NCBI RefSeq assembly: GCF_014219065.1
Contig: NZ_JACLGO010000028.1
Location: 1 to 58,595, forward strand
Reading direction: 5' to 3'
Origin: Halopseudomonas xiamenensis
Lineage (GTDB): Bacteria > Pseudomonadota > Gammaproteobacteria > Pseudomonadales > Pseudomonadaceae
DNA: 58,595 bases
Part shown: piece after piece, positions 39,325 to 47,220 of the stretch
Numbering within the stretch: the stretch's first letter is position 1
Layout of the letters: each line of letters starts with the position of its first letter
The notes under the pieces: generated by a model
Seen by the model: only the letters and a program-made list of their open reading frames with translations
Database searches by the model: none
Told to the model about the DNA's origin: nothing
Position numbers and translations under genes: made by a program

Positions 39325-40050
39325 TCAGATCACGGCGCAGGCCACCAGCACGGCGGTTTCCACCAGTTCGACCAGCGCGCCGGCGGTATCGCCGGTGGTG
39401 CCGCCGAGGCGCTGGCACAGGTAGTGTCGCAGCACCAGCAACACCACCAATGCCACCGCCAACGCCAGCAACCCCACCCAGCCGAACAGCAGCATCGCCA
39501 GGGCATGCACGCCCAGCAACAGTGGCAGACTGTGGCGCGGCATATGCTCGACCAGCACCTGGCCCAGCCCACCGGGGCGCACATAGGGCGTGCTGTACAG
39601 CAGCAGGGGCAATACCCAGCGTCCCAGCCAGGGGGCCAGCAGCAGCGCTCCCCACTGCCCGGCCTGCAGCAGGGCCACCAGCGCGGTCAGCTTCAGCAGT
39701 AACAGCAGCACCAGGCTGATCACTCCGATCGGCCCGCAGGCCGGGTCCTTCATGATCGCCAGGGTGCGCTCGCGGTCGCCATAGCCGCCGACCCAGGCAT
39801 CGGCGGTATCGGCCAGGCCATCCAGATGCAGGCCGCCACTGAGCCAGACCCAGATCGTCAGCAGCAATGCCGCCTGCAGCCATACCGACACGCCGCCCAG
39901 CAACCCGTGCCCGAGCAACAGCGCGGCCCCGAGCAGCAGCCCGACCAGCGGATACCAGAGCAGTGACCGACCGTTCTCCTCGGCGCTGGGCAGGCGCCAC
40001 AGGCGCACCGGCAGCCGGGTCAGGAACTGCAGGGCAATCAGCAATGGCAT
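39325..40050 (-). CDS. cobS: Adenosylcobinamide-GDP ribazoletransferase (cobalamin synthase)
   Basis: CobS joins adenosylcobinamide-GDP and alpha-ribazole to make cobalamin (or its 5'-phosphate). The 241-aa integral membrane protein contains GGLHLDGLADTADAW, the characteristic acidic motif, and GDRERTLAIMKDPACGPIG. It has several hydrophobic helices. The start overlaps the cobC stop by 13 bp, and it is the last gene of the cobU-T-C-S unit. Confidence 0.93.
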   Translation of the reverse strand: MPLLIALQFLTRLPVRLWRLPSAEENGRSLLWYPLVGLLLGAALLLGHGLLGGVSVWLQAALLLTIWVWLSGGLHLDGLADTADAWVGGYGDRERTLAIMKDPACGPIGVISLVLLLLLKLTALVALLQAGQWGALLLAPWLGRWVLPLLLYSTPYVRPGGLGQVLVEHMPRHSLPLLLGVHALAMLLFGWVGLLALAVALVVLLVLRHYLCQRLGGTTGDTAGALVELVETAVLVACAVI

Positions 40051-40610
40051 TCGCTCAACCTCCCCTCATCGATGCGTATGCGCAAGCGCTGCCCGTGCGC
40101 CACTTCCACCTGCAGCAGCGCCTCGCGCGCCAGCCCACGGGCCCTGGCCAGCAACAGGCGCATCACCCCGCCATGGGTGACCAGCAGCAGGTGCTCGCCG
40201 GCGCGGCGTCGGTACAACTCGTCCACGGCGCCCAGCACCCGCCGCTCGAATACTTCCAGCTGCTCGCCTCCCGGGGGCGTGAAGCCATAGGGGTCGGACC
40301 AGAAACGGCCAAGATCGTCGGCATGTTCGATCATCAACTCACTGGCGTGGCGGCCTTCCCAGTCGCCGAAGTGCAGTTCACGCACATCCTCCAGCAATAC
40401 CAGCGGCGCATGGCAGCGCTGCGACAGTTCGAAGGCAAAGTCGGCGCAACGGCGCAACGGCGAACTGATGATCGCATCCCAGGGCTCCGGCTGCTCTGTC
40501 GCCAGGCGCATCTGCCGCCAGCCTTCCGGCGTCAGCAGATCATCCAGGCTGCCACGAAAGCCGCCACCGCGCTCGGTCTCGCCATGCCGCAGCAGGTCCA
40601 GGGTCAGCAT
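40038..40610 (-). CDS. cobC: Alpha-ribazole phosphatase
   Basis: The 190-aa protein belongs to the histidine phosphatase superfamily: [17 protein letters not shown] carries the phosphorylated His (RHG), and [15 protein letters not shown] carries the second His. CobC removes the 5'-phosphate of alpha-ribazole or of cobalamin phosphate in the late pathway. It overlaps cobT by 7 bp and cobS by 13 bp. The family is broad, so the assignment rests on its place in the cobalamin operon. Confidence 0.9.
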   Translation of the reverse strand: MLTLDLLRHGETERGGGFRGSLDDLLTPEGWRQMRLATEQPEPWDAIISSPLRRCADFAFELSQRCHAPLVLLEDVRELHFGDWEGRHASELMIEHADDLGRFWSDPYGFTPPGGEQLEVFERRVLGAVDELYRRRAGEHLLLVTHGGVMRLLLARARGLAREALLQVEVAHGQRLRIRIDEGRLSECHC

Positions 40611-41665
40611 GCTGCCGGCCCTGCCGCCACCGCCGCCTCGGCGAAGGTGGCCATGTCGTTGTGCAGGGCGCAGGCCATGCGCAGCAGCGGTACCGCGGCG
40701 GCGGCGCCGGTGCCTTCGCCCAGGCGCATGTCCAGCTCCAGCAGCGGCTCGGCCTGCAGCGCCGCCAGTACCGCCGCGTGCCCCGGCTCAGCGCTGCGGT
40801 GGCCGAACAGCATCCAGTCGCGGCAGGCCGGGTTCAGGCGAGTCGCGCACAGTGCCGCAGTGGAGCAGATATAGCCATCCACCAACATCGGAATGCCCTG
40901 CTGGGCCGCGGCCAGACAGGCGCCGGCGATGGCGGCGATCTCCAGTCCGCCAAGGCGCTGCAGCACATCCAGCGCGCCATGGCAGTGCGGCCGGTGCAAG
41001 CGCAGCGCCGCCTCGATGACCGCCGTCTTGTGTCGCAACCCGGCAGCATCCAGCCCGGTACCGGGGCCGACCAGTGCGGCGACCGGCTGTTCCAGCAGCA
41101 GGCTGGCCATGGCGCAGGCCGGGGTGGTGTTGCCGATGCCCATTTCCCCGGCGATGAACAATTGCGCTCCCTGCCCGGCGGCATCCAGTACCGCCTGACG
41201 CCCGGCCAGCAGCGCCTGTCGGCACAGCTCGGCAGTCAACGCCGGCTCATGCAGCAGATTGGCGCTGCCCGGCGCCAGATTCAGGTGATGCACACCCGGC
41301 AGCGGCTCGATGGGCACGGCCAGGCCAAGATCGCGCAGATCCAGGGTCGCGCCCAATTGCCGGGCCATGACGCTGATCGCCGCACCGCCGTTGGCGAAAT
41401 TGCGCAGCATCTGCCCGGTCACCGCCTGCGGTGCCGTGGACACGCCTTCCAGCGCAACCCCGTGATCCCCGGCAAACACGCTGATCCACACCCGCTCCAG
41501 CTGTGGTCGGGCGTTGCCCTGCCAGCCCGCCAGCCGGATCGCCAACTGCTCCAGCCGGCCCAACGCGCCCTGCGGTTTGGTCAGTTGCGCCTGGCGCTGC
41601 TGCGCCTGCTCCCGCGCCTGGCGATCCACCTGCGCCACTTCCTCCAGCCACCACTCTGTCGCCAT
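40604..41665 (-). CDS. cobT: Nicotinate-nucleotide--dimethylbenzimidazole phosphoribosyltransferase
   Basis: CobT makes alpha-ribazole phosphate from nicotinate mononucleotide and 5,6-dimethylbenzimidazole. The 353-aa protein contains [29 protein letters not shown] and [14 protein letters not shown], with the C-terminal catalytic Glu in [14 protein letters not shown] 41665 has GAGGAA immediately upstream, inside the 3' end of cobU; an in-frame ATG at 41686 is less likely. The same gene is called cobU in the P. denitrificans naming scheme. Confidence 0.94.
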   Translation of the reverse strand: MATEWWLEEVAQVDRQAREQAQQRQAQLTKPQGALGRLEQLAIRLAGWQGNARPQLERVWISVFAGDHGVALEGVSTAPQAVTGQMLRNFANGGAAISVMARQLGATLDLRDLGLAVPIEPLPGVHHLNLAPGSANLLHEPALTAELCRQALLAGRQAVLDAAGQGAQLFIAGEMGIGNTTPACAMASLLLEQPVAALVGPGTGLDAAGLRHKTAVIEAALRLHRPHCHGALDVLQRLGGLEIAAIAGACLAAAQQGIPMLVDGYICSTAALCATRLNPACRDWMLFGHRSAEPGHAAVLAALQAEPLLELDMRLGEGTGAAAAVPLLRMACALHNDMATFAEAAVAAGPAAC

Positions 41666-41682
41666 GTATTCCTCGGTCAATG

Positions 41683-42201
41683 TCAATCGGTTCCCTTGAG
41701 CAGCATCGGCAACCCCGCCACGCAGAACTGCACCCGGTCGCTGCGCCTGGCCAGCGCCTGGTGCAGCCAGCCGGCCTCGTCCACGTAGCGGCGGCTCAGC
41801 TCGCCCATGGGCACCACGCCCAGGCCGGTTTCATTGCTGACCAGGATCAGCCTCCCCGGCAGCTCGCCCAGCACCTCCAGCAGTGCCTGGCGCTCCTGTT
41901 CCAGGCGTTGCTCATCTTCCTGCAGCAGCAGGTTGGTCAGCCACAGCGTCAGGCAATCCACCAGCAGGCAACGCTCCGCCGCGGCATGCTCGCGCAGCGC
42001 CCCGGCCAGTGCCAGGGGCTCCTCGACCAGTTGCCAGTGCGCCGGCCGGCGCTGTCGGTGATGGGCGATGCGCTGGCGCATCTCCTCATCCAGCGGCTGG
42101 CTGGTGGCGATATAGGTGACCGCCAGGCCGGAGGCCGTGGCCATCTGTTCCGCGAGGCTGCTCTTGCCGGAGCGCGCCCCACCCAATATCAAATCAATCA
42201 A
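41683..42201 (-). CDS. cobU: Bifunctional adenosylcobinamide kinase/guanylyltransferase
   Basis: CobU phosphorylates adenosylcobinamide and then transfers GMP to it. The 172-aa protein begins [17 protein letters not shown], with the P-loop GGARSGKS, and has [19 protein letters not shown] near the end. The only start in frame after an upstream stop is TTG at 42201. It shares a TTGA overlap with the stop of the remnant ORF in front, the arrangement expected if it was originally translated by coupling to an upstream gene. It is also called cobP in pseudomonads. Confidence 0.92.
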   Translation of the reverse strand: MIDLILGGARSGKSSLAEQMATASGLAVTYIATSQPLDEEMRQRIAHHRQRRPAHWQLVEEPLALAGALREHAAAERCLLVDCLTLWLTNLLLQEDEQRLEQERQALLEVLGELPGRLILVSNETGLGVVPMGELSRRYVDEAGWLHQALARRSDRVQFCVAGLPMLLKGTD

Positions 42202-42269
42202 TCAGTTATCCCACATAACTCAAGCAATTTATCGGTATCCAGGCACTGCTCGACCAGATCCGCCAGGCA
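42198..42269 (-). pseudogene. 3' remnant of an upstream cobalamin gene, probably cobQ
   Basis: In the frame that ends at TGA 42198-42200, the last codons read LADLVEQ, then LDTDKLLELCG, very like the C-terminal helix of cobyric acid synthase CobQ. The stop overlaps the TTG start of cobU by four bases, as between real neighbouring genes. An in-frame stop precedes this segment at about 42270, and no further homology was recognised upstream. In P. aeruginosa cobQ directly precedes the cobU equivalent. The assignment to cobQ is an inference from about 20 residues. Confidence 0.5.
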
Positions 42270-42590
42270 TCAGCACCCGGCCCGGCGAAGCACAGATCCA
42301 CCTGCGGATGCAGCCGCAATAGATTAAAAACAGGTATGGTTGCTGATGCGCGGCAGACAGGGTAGCACGACCCGCCAGCCCACCACCCAAGCCCGCATTG
42401 CCCCCCACCATCCTTCGCAAATCCGTCATCCTTCACCAAACCTCGTCATCCTTCGCGAAGGCGAAGGATCCAGGGTGGCGGCTGACCCGGAGTGGCTGGT
42501 GGATCCTTCGCCTTCGCGAAGGATGACGAGGTAGAGAGCGATGCCGCATTGTTTCAGGTCAGCTCGGAGGTCCTCCCGCGACAGCCCCTG
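42270..42590. other. Intergenic region upstream of cobU, no cobalamin riboswitch recognised
   Basis: The 320 bp between the cobQ-like remnant and gcd contain the perfect inverted repeat listed separately and otherwise no recognised gene. A B12-box with its surrounding pairing was not found. The cobU promoter should lie here but no clear -35/-10 was picked out. Confidence 0.5.
42441..42531. repeat. REP-type element with perfect 31-bp inverted arms (CGTCATCCTTCGC family)
   Basis: Left arm 42441-42471 and right arm 42501-42531 are exact reverse complements over 31 bp, separated by 29 nt. Each arm also contains a shorter internal palindrome (CCTTCGCGAAGG). Three further half-motifs lie just upstream (42410-42440). 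The same family is present in a degenerate form at 27.74-27.94 kb. Confidence 0.9.
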
Positions 42591-44942
42591 TCAATCCGGC
42601 AGCGCATAGGCGATCACATAGTCACCACGATCAGGCGAGACCCGCGCACCACCGGCACTGATGACAATGTACTGCTTGCCGCTATGTGGTGAGACATAGG
42701 TCATCGGGCCGGCCTGGCTGCCCACCGGCAAACGGGACTTCCAGATTTCCCGGCCGGTATAGCTATCGAAGGCCCTCAGGTAGTAATCCTGGGTACCGGC
42801 GAAGAACAGCAGGCCGGTTTCGGTAGCCAGCGACGGCCCCAGGGTCGGCATGCCCACCGGGATCGGCAGGCGCATCTTGATACCCATCGGGCCGGTGTCG
42901 CGCACCGTGCCCACCGGTACCTGCCAGACCAGCTCACGGGTCTTCAGGTCGATCGCCGACATGGTTCCGAACGGCGGCTTCTGGCAGGGAATGCCCAACG
43001 GTGACAGGAAGCGCTCGCGCATGGCACCGTAGGGCGTCCCTTCCATCGGCACAATACCCATCTCGATACCACTGGCGTCAGCGGGGATATCCTCACGCGG
43101 CAACATGTAATTGGCCAGCCCCAGGCGCATATCGTTGACGAACATGTAGCTGGTGGTCGGGTCCACCGATACACTGCCCCAGTTCATGCCACCCAGCGAG
43201 CCGGGATACTGCAACGCGCGATCCAGGCCCGGCGGGGTATACACGCCTTCATGACGCATGCCGGCAAACTGGATACGGCACACCAACTGATCCAGCAGGG
43301 TCGCGCCCCACATGTCCGACTCGACCAGCGTCTCGTTACCGATCGATGGCATGCCCACCGAGAACGGCTGGGTCGGTGCGTAGCGCTCGCCTTCCAGGTT
43401 GCCGGCCGGCACCGGGCGCTGCTCCACCTCGGCGATCGGCTCGCCGGTGACCCGGTTGAGCAGGAAGATCTCGCCCTGCTTGGTCACCTGGGCCACCGCC
43501 GGCACGCTGCCACCCTGCCCGTCCGGAATGTCGTACAACAGCGGCTGGGCCGGCAGGTCGAAGTCCCAGATATCGTGATGGGTCATCTGGTAGTGCCAGC
43601 GCACGCGCCCGGTCTGCGCCTCGACCGCGACCAGCGACGAGCTGTACAGGTCGTCCAGTTCGGTGCGCTGGCCAGCCCAGAAGTCCGGGGTGGTATTGCC
43701 GGTAGGCAGGTAGATCAATCCCAGCTCGGCATCATAGGACATGGCCGACCAGACGTTGGGCGTGCCCAGAGTATAGGTCTGGCCTGCCGGTGGGCGACGG
43801 GTGGTTTCCGGGTTGCCCGGATCCCAGGCCCAGATCAGATCGCCGCTGCGCACATCGAAGGCGCGCACCACTCCCGGAGGCTCGCCGACGTAGAAGTTGT
43901 CCGCCACCCGGCCGCCGACCACCACCAGCTCACCGGCCACCAGTGGCGTGGAGGTCTGCTGGTAGAAACCATCCTTCACCTCTCCCATGTCAACCTTGAG
44001 GTCGACCGTACCGTTGTCACCGAAATCGGCGCACAGCTCACCGGTCTCGGCATTGATAGCCAGCAGACGGGCATCCCCGGTCGGCAGGAACAGGCGTCGC
44101 TGGCAACTGGCCGCCGGACTGCCAGCGGCGTCACCCGCCACGATGGGGCTGGTGACTTGCTCGGCGAAATAGCCCAGGCCGCGGCAGCGCTGCCAGACCG
44201 GCGCATGCCCTTCGGGATCGAACATCCAGCGCTGCTCACCGGAGTCCACATCCAGAGCGAAGATCTTGCCGTAGGCGTTGCAGTAGTACAGGGTATCGCC
44301 GACCTGCAACGGGGTATTCTGGTCCTCCGCACCAGCGCCGGTGCTTTCCGGCAACTCACCGGTACGGAAGGTCCAGGCCACCTCCAACTGATCGATGTTC
44401 TCCGGAGTGATCTGGTCCAGCGCGGCAAAACGATCACCGTGGGTGGTGTTGCCCCAATGCATCCAGTCGGTCTGCTCGACACCATCGGGCAACGGAGTGC
44501 GCACCGGGTCACGCGCAGCCAGTTGACTGTTCATCGGCATGAACATGGCGGCAAAAGTGGCGACCACGCCAACCAGCATGATCACCGGCACCACCACGGC
44601 GCCACGGCCAGGCAGCTCGCCGGTGCGACGCAGCATCGCAGGGTAGATGAAGGCAATGACCAGGCCCATCACCGCCAGCATGTACAGGCGCGATACCAGC
44701 GGCCAGAACTCCAGGCCCGCATCCCAGATGGCCCATACCACCGATAACAGGAAAACCAGAGCAAACAGCAGAGCACCGGATGGACGCCCTCGCGCAATCA
44801 ACACCCCGGCAATCACTATCGCCACGCCAGCCGGCAGGTAGTACCAACTACCGCCCAGCGTCACCAGATATCCGCCCCCCAGAGCCAGCACCAACCCCAC
44901 CAGCGCGCAGGCCAACCCGACAATCACTGTGAACGCTCTCAA
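42591..44942 (-). CDS. gcd: Membrane-bound PQQ-dependent dehydrogenase (glucose type)
   Basis: The 783-aa protein has about five N-terminal membrane helices (residues 1-125) followed by a PQQ beta-propeller with tryptophan-docking motifs (for example WAWDPGNPETTRRPP and ETGLLFFAGTQDYYLRAFD). It is of the glucose/quinate/shikimate family. Size and layout fit Gcd, which oxidises glucose to gluconate in the periplasm and feeds ubiquinone, but a quinate/shikimate role cannot be excluded. The start is taken as TTG 44942, 8 bp after AAGGAG; TTG 44960 lies upstream of that ribosome binding site. No PQQ synthesis genes are in the window. Confidence 0.88.
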   Translation of the reverse strand: MRAFTVIVGLACALVGLVLALGGGYLVTLGGSWYYLPAGVAIVIAGVLIARGRPSGALLFALVFLLSVVWAIWDAGLEFWPLVSRLYMLAVMGLVIAFIYPAMLRRTGELPGRGAVVVPVIMLVGVVATFAAMFMPMNSQLAARDPVRTPLPDGVEQTDWMHWGNTTHGDRFAALDQITPENIDQLEVAWTFRTGELPESTGAGAEDQNTPLQVGDTLYYCNAYGKIFALDVDSGEQRWMFDPEGHAPVWQRCRGLGYFAEQVTSPIVAGDAAGSPAASCQRRLFLPTGDARLLAINAETGELCADFGDNGTVDLKVDMGEVKDGFYQQTSTPLVAGELVVVGGRVADNFYVGEPPGVVRAFDVRSGDLIWAWDPGNPETTRRPPAGQTYTLGTPNVWSAMSYDAELGLIYLPTGNTTPDFWAGQRTELDDLYSSSLVAVEAQTGRVRWHYQMTHHDIWDFDLPAQPLLYDIPDGQGGSVPAVAQVTKQGEIFLLNRVTGEPIAEVEQRPVPAGNLEGERYAPTQPFSVGMPSIGNETLVESDMWGATLLDQLVCRIQFAGMRHEGVYTPPGLDRALQYPGSLGGMNWGSVSVDPTTSYMFVNDMRLGLANYMLPREDIPADASGIEMGIVPMEGTPYGAMRERFLSPLGIPCQKPPFGTMSAIDLKTRELVWQVPVGTVRDTGPMGIKMRLPIPVGMPTLGPSLATETGLLFFAGTQDYYLRAFDSYTGREIWKSRLPVGSQAGPMTYVSPHSGKQYIVISAGGARVSPDRGDYVIAYALPD

Positions 44943-45040
44943 GAGTGTCGCTCCTTGCAAACCCGTTATCTGAAAGTGGACCGATCAACCCCATCCACAC
45001 CGACATCCAGTATAGACACCGGTGAGCCAGGCGATGCGGA

Positions 45041-45071
45041 TTGACTTTGCCACGATGTCAGAGTTGAGAAT
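45041..45071 (+). promoter_or_regulatory. CueR-like promoter in front of the copper-chaperone gene
   Basis: TTGACT (45041-45046) and a weak -10 GAGAAT (45066-45071) are separated by 19 bp. An imperfect dyad, ACTTTG at 45044-45049 and CAGAGT at 45059-45064, is centred in the spacer. A 19-bp spacer with a central dyad is the design of promoters twisted by MerR-type metal sensors such as CueR. No cueR gene is in the window. Confidence 0.5.
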
Positions 45072-45103
45072 GCGCTCAGTTCACACATCCAGGGAGTCCC
45101 CCA

Positions 45104-45352
45104 ATGAGTTCCATCGAATTGAATGTACGGGAAATGAGCTGCAGCTCCTGCGTCAAGCATGTTACCGAAGCACTGACCGCCGTGGCCGGCGTCAACGCCG
45201 TCGATGTCGATCTGGATGGCGGCCGGGTCAAGGTCAGCGGCCAGGCCGACAGCCAGGCACTGATCAGCGCGCTGGACGCCGCCGGCTATCCCGCGGCCAT
45301 CGCCAGCGCAGCGCATGACGGTCATACTACCTGCTGTGGCGGTTGCCACTGA
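45104..45352 (+). CDS. Heavy-metal-associated (copper) chaperone, CopZ-like
   Basis: An 82-aa HMA-domain protein. The metal site MSCSSC lies at about residues 11-16 in VREMSCSSCVKHV, and GVNAVDVDLDGGRVKV follows. A C-terminal extension, DGHTTCCGGCH, adds three cysteines and two histidines, unusual for CopZ and perhaps a second metal site. The ATG follows AGGGAG. It is 19 bp upstream of the DUF411 gene and probably co-transcribed. Metal specificity (copper versus others) is inferred from family and neighbour. Confidence 0.88.
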   Translation: MSSIELNVREMSCSSCVKHVTEALTAVAGVNAVDVDLDGGRVKVSGQADSQALISALDAAGYPAAIASAAHDGHTTCCGGCH

Positions 45353-45371
45353 GACCATCAAGGATCACATC

Positions 45372-45818
45372 ATGCATAGCAGATTACGTTTCGTTGCCCT
45401 GACCGCCATGCTGCTCGGCGGCCTGGCCCAGGCCGCCGACAACCTGACCATCGATGTCCATCGCGATGCCAACTGCGGCTGTTGCAAGGACTGGATCAAG
45501 CACATGGAAACCAACGGTTTCACGGTGAATGATCACGTCGAGCCGAACATGGCCACGGTCAAACAGGAACTGGGAGTACCGCCGCGCCTGGGCTCCTGCC
45601 ACACCGCCGTTCTCAACGGGCAGTTCATCGAAGGCCACGTACCGGCCGAGCAGGTGCTGGCACTGCAAACCCGGCCAGACCTGCTGGGCATCGCGGTCCC
45701 CGGCATGCCGATGGGTTCGCCAGGCATGGAGTATGGTGACCGTCAGGACCCCTACCAGGTGGTGGGCCTGACCAAGGACGGGCAGCTGGAAGTGGTTGCC
45801 GAGTATCCGGACAACTGA
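45372..45818 (+). CDS. DUF411 periplasmic metal-binding protein
   Basis: The 148-aa protein has a signal peptide (MHSRLRFVALTAMLLGGLAQA) and the DUF411 signature DANCGCCKDWIKHM, plus RLGSCHTAV and GMPMGSPGME, a Met-rich metal-binding stretch. DUF411 proteins are found in copper-resistance clusters; the mechanism is not established. ATG 45372 follows AAGGATC. A GC-rich hairpin follows at about 45835-45862 without a T-tract on this strand. Confidence 0.88.
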   Translation: MHSRLRFVALTAMLLGGLAQAADNLTIDVHRDANCGCCKDWIKHMETNGFTVNDHVEPNMATVKQELGVPPRLGSCHTAVLNGQFIEGHVPAEQVLALQTRPDLLGIAVPGMPMGSPGMEYGDRQDPYQVVGLTKDGQLEVVAEYPDN

Positions 45819-45926
45819 AGCAAAAAAGTCTTGAGGGCGGTCGGTTTTATCAGGCCGCCGCCCCCAGGCTGCTGGTCAGTACGAGTTTCCCGTTTCGTGA
45901 GGTCTCCGGGCAGCCAGGCACAAAAC

Positions 45927-45980
45927 TGTACAAAACATTGACTTGTACAGAAAATGACATATGATCCCAAAACATGTACA
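45927..45980 (+). promoter_or_regulatory. Candidate light-responsive promoter with three TGTACA boxes
   Basis: TTGACT at 45938-45943 and TATGAT at 45960-45965 form a good sigma-70 promoter (16-bp spacer). TGTACA occurs at 45927-45932, 45944-45949 and 45975-45980. The first two flank the -35 box as an 11-bp-spaced direct repeat, one base short of the PplR1 consensus spacing (12). The ATG of the DUF523/DUF1722 gene follows at 46011. Confidence 0.65.
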
Positions 45981-46010
45981 GATTAGATTGCTGTGCAGGT
46001 TGAGGATCCC

Positions 46011-46967
46011 ATGACAACTGACAACACCATCAAGATCGGTATCAGTGCCTGTCTGCAAGGCCAGAAAGTGCGTTACAACGGTGGACACAAGGCCTCCCAT
46101 CTGTGCATCGAGGTGCTGTCACGCCACTTCGATTTTATCGGGCTGTGTCCAGAGCAAGCCATTGGCTTGGGCACGCCGCGTCAACCGATTCGCTTGGTTG
46201 GCGACCCATATAACCCACGTGCAGTAGGGACAGTCAATTCAGATCTGGATGTCACTGACGCCCTGAGAGCCTGCGGCCACCGCGCTGCCGAGCAGTTGCG
46301 TAACATAAGTGGCTACATTTTGATGCAGAAGTCACCATCGTGTGGAATGGAGCGAGTCAAGGTCTACAGGGACAACGGCTACCCCGCCAATGGCGGTGGA
46401 CGAGGCCTGTTCGCCACGGCATTGATGCAAGCACGCCCGGACTTGCCAGTCGAAGAGGATGGACGCCTGCACGATCCTGTATTGCGGGAAAACTTTATTA
46501 CTCGCGTATTTGCTTATGCAGAATGGCAACAACTGCAAGCTCAGGGGTTGACGCGAAAGGCCGTGATGGACTTTCACGCACGCTACAAATACCAGCTGAT
46601 GGCCAATAACCGGGAGCAGTACAAAGCGCTTGGCCAAGCGGTGGCGCAGAGCGCGGATATACCGCTGCAGGCGTTCGCCGCGAGGTATTTCACTCAGTTC
46701 ATGGAAGCCCTCAAAAAGCCTGCCAACCGTGGTAGCCACACTAACGTATTGCAACATCTCTCAGGCTATCTCAAACGGGCATTGAGCAAGACTGACAAGC
46801 AGGAACTGCAAAGGCTGATTGATCAGTATCGAAAGGGTATTGTGCCCTTAGTAGTACCGATAACCATGATCAAATACCACTTTCGCCGCTATCCGGATGC
46901 TTACATCGAGCGCCAGGCCTACCTGCAACCGCATCCTGAAGAACTCGGCCTGCGCAATGCATTATGA
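46011..46967 (+). CDS. DUF523 and DUF1722 (YbgA-like) protein
   Basis: The 318-aa protein has an N-terminal DUF523 domain (IGISACLQGQKVRYNGGHK; SPSCGMERVKVY) and a C-terminal DUF1722 domain (DFHARYKYQLMANNREQY; NVLQHLSGYLKR). Function is unknown, but such genes are commonly next to phrB in pseudomonads, and in P. putida the gene belongs to the light-induced photolyase locus. ATG 46011 follows GAGG; a GTG at 45993 is less likely. The stop overlaps the next start (ATGA) at 46964-46967. Confidence 0.9.
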   Translation: MTTDNTIKIGISACLQGQKVRYNGGHKASHLCIEVLSRHFDFIGLCPEQAIGLGTPRQPIRLVGDPYNPRAVGTVNSDLDVTDALRACGHRAAEQLRNISGYILMQKSPSCGMERVKVYRDNGYPANGGGRGLFATALMQARPDLPVEEDGRLHDPVLRENFITRVFAYAEWQQLQAQGLTRKAVMDFHARYKYQLMANNREQYKALGQAVAQSADIPLQAFAARYFTQFMEALKKPANRGSHTNVLQHLSGYLKRALSKTDKQELQRLIDQYRKGIVPLVVPITMIKYHFRRYPDAYIERQAYLQPHPEELGLRNAL

Positions 46968-47131
46968 ATAATTATTGCCAAGAGCAACCCAGTTCATCTC
47001 TGCCTGAAAACCTGCCGCCTATTCGTGACATCGCTCAGCAAAATGAAGTTCCGCCTGCAACACTGCGTGCCTGGGAGCGCTGTCTTGGCTCGCTCCAGCC
47101 ACAGCGTACCGCTCAGGGACATGGTCTTTAG
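46964..47131 (+). pseudogene. Truncated MerR-family (LitR-like) regulator
   Basis: An ORF of 55 codons starts in the ATGA overlap with the preceding gene. It reads LPPIRDIAQQ-NEVPPATLRAWE and then LQPQRTAQGHG before a TAG at 47129-47131. This is the N-terminal helix-turn-helix of a MerR protein, stopped exactly where the wing (GHRLYS) should follow. In the same frame after the stop, SAGHASRRRPLVAMQYL resembles the start of the next helices, and another stop follows within about 25 codons. The DNA to phrB is too short (254 bp) for a full regulator, so the rest is deleted. Confidence 0.75.
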
Positions 47132-47220
47132 AGTGCCGGACATGCATCTCGCCGACGCCCCCTGGTCGCCATGCAATACCTGCGGACTGGGTCTACTTGA
47201 TTACCGCTGAGGAAATACTT

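Noticed and set aside
42202..42590. Cobalamin riboswitch before cobU
   Set aside because: No B12 box or its pairing partners could be recognised by eye on the minus strand. A covariance search would settle it.
45835..45862. Terminator after the DUF411 gene
   Set aside because: A GC-rich hairpin with a bulge is present, but there is no T-tract on the + strand; the A-run lies on the wrong side. Left uncalled.
47025..47210. 61-aa ORF between the DUF523 gene and phrB in another frame
   Set aside because: The MerR-like reading from the ATGA overlap explains the same DNA better; this frame shows no family pattern.
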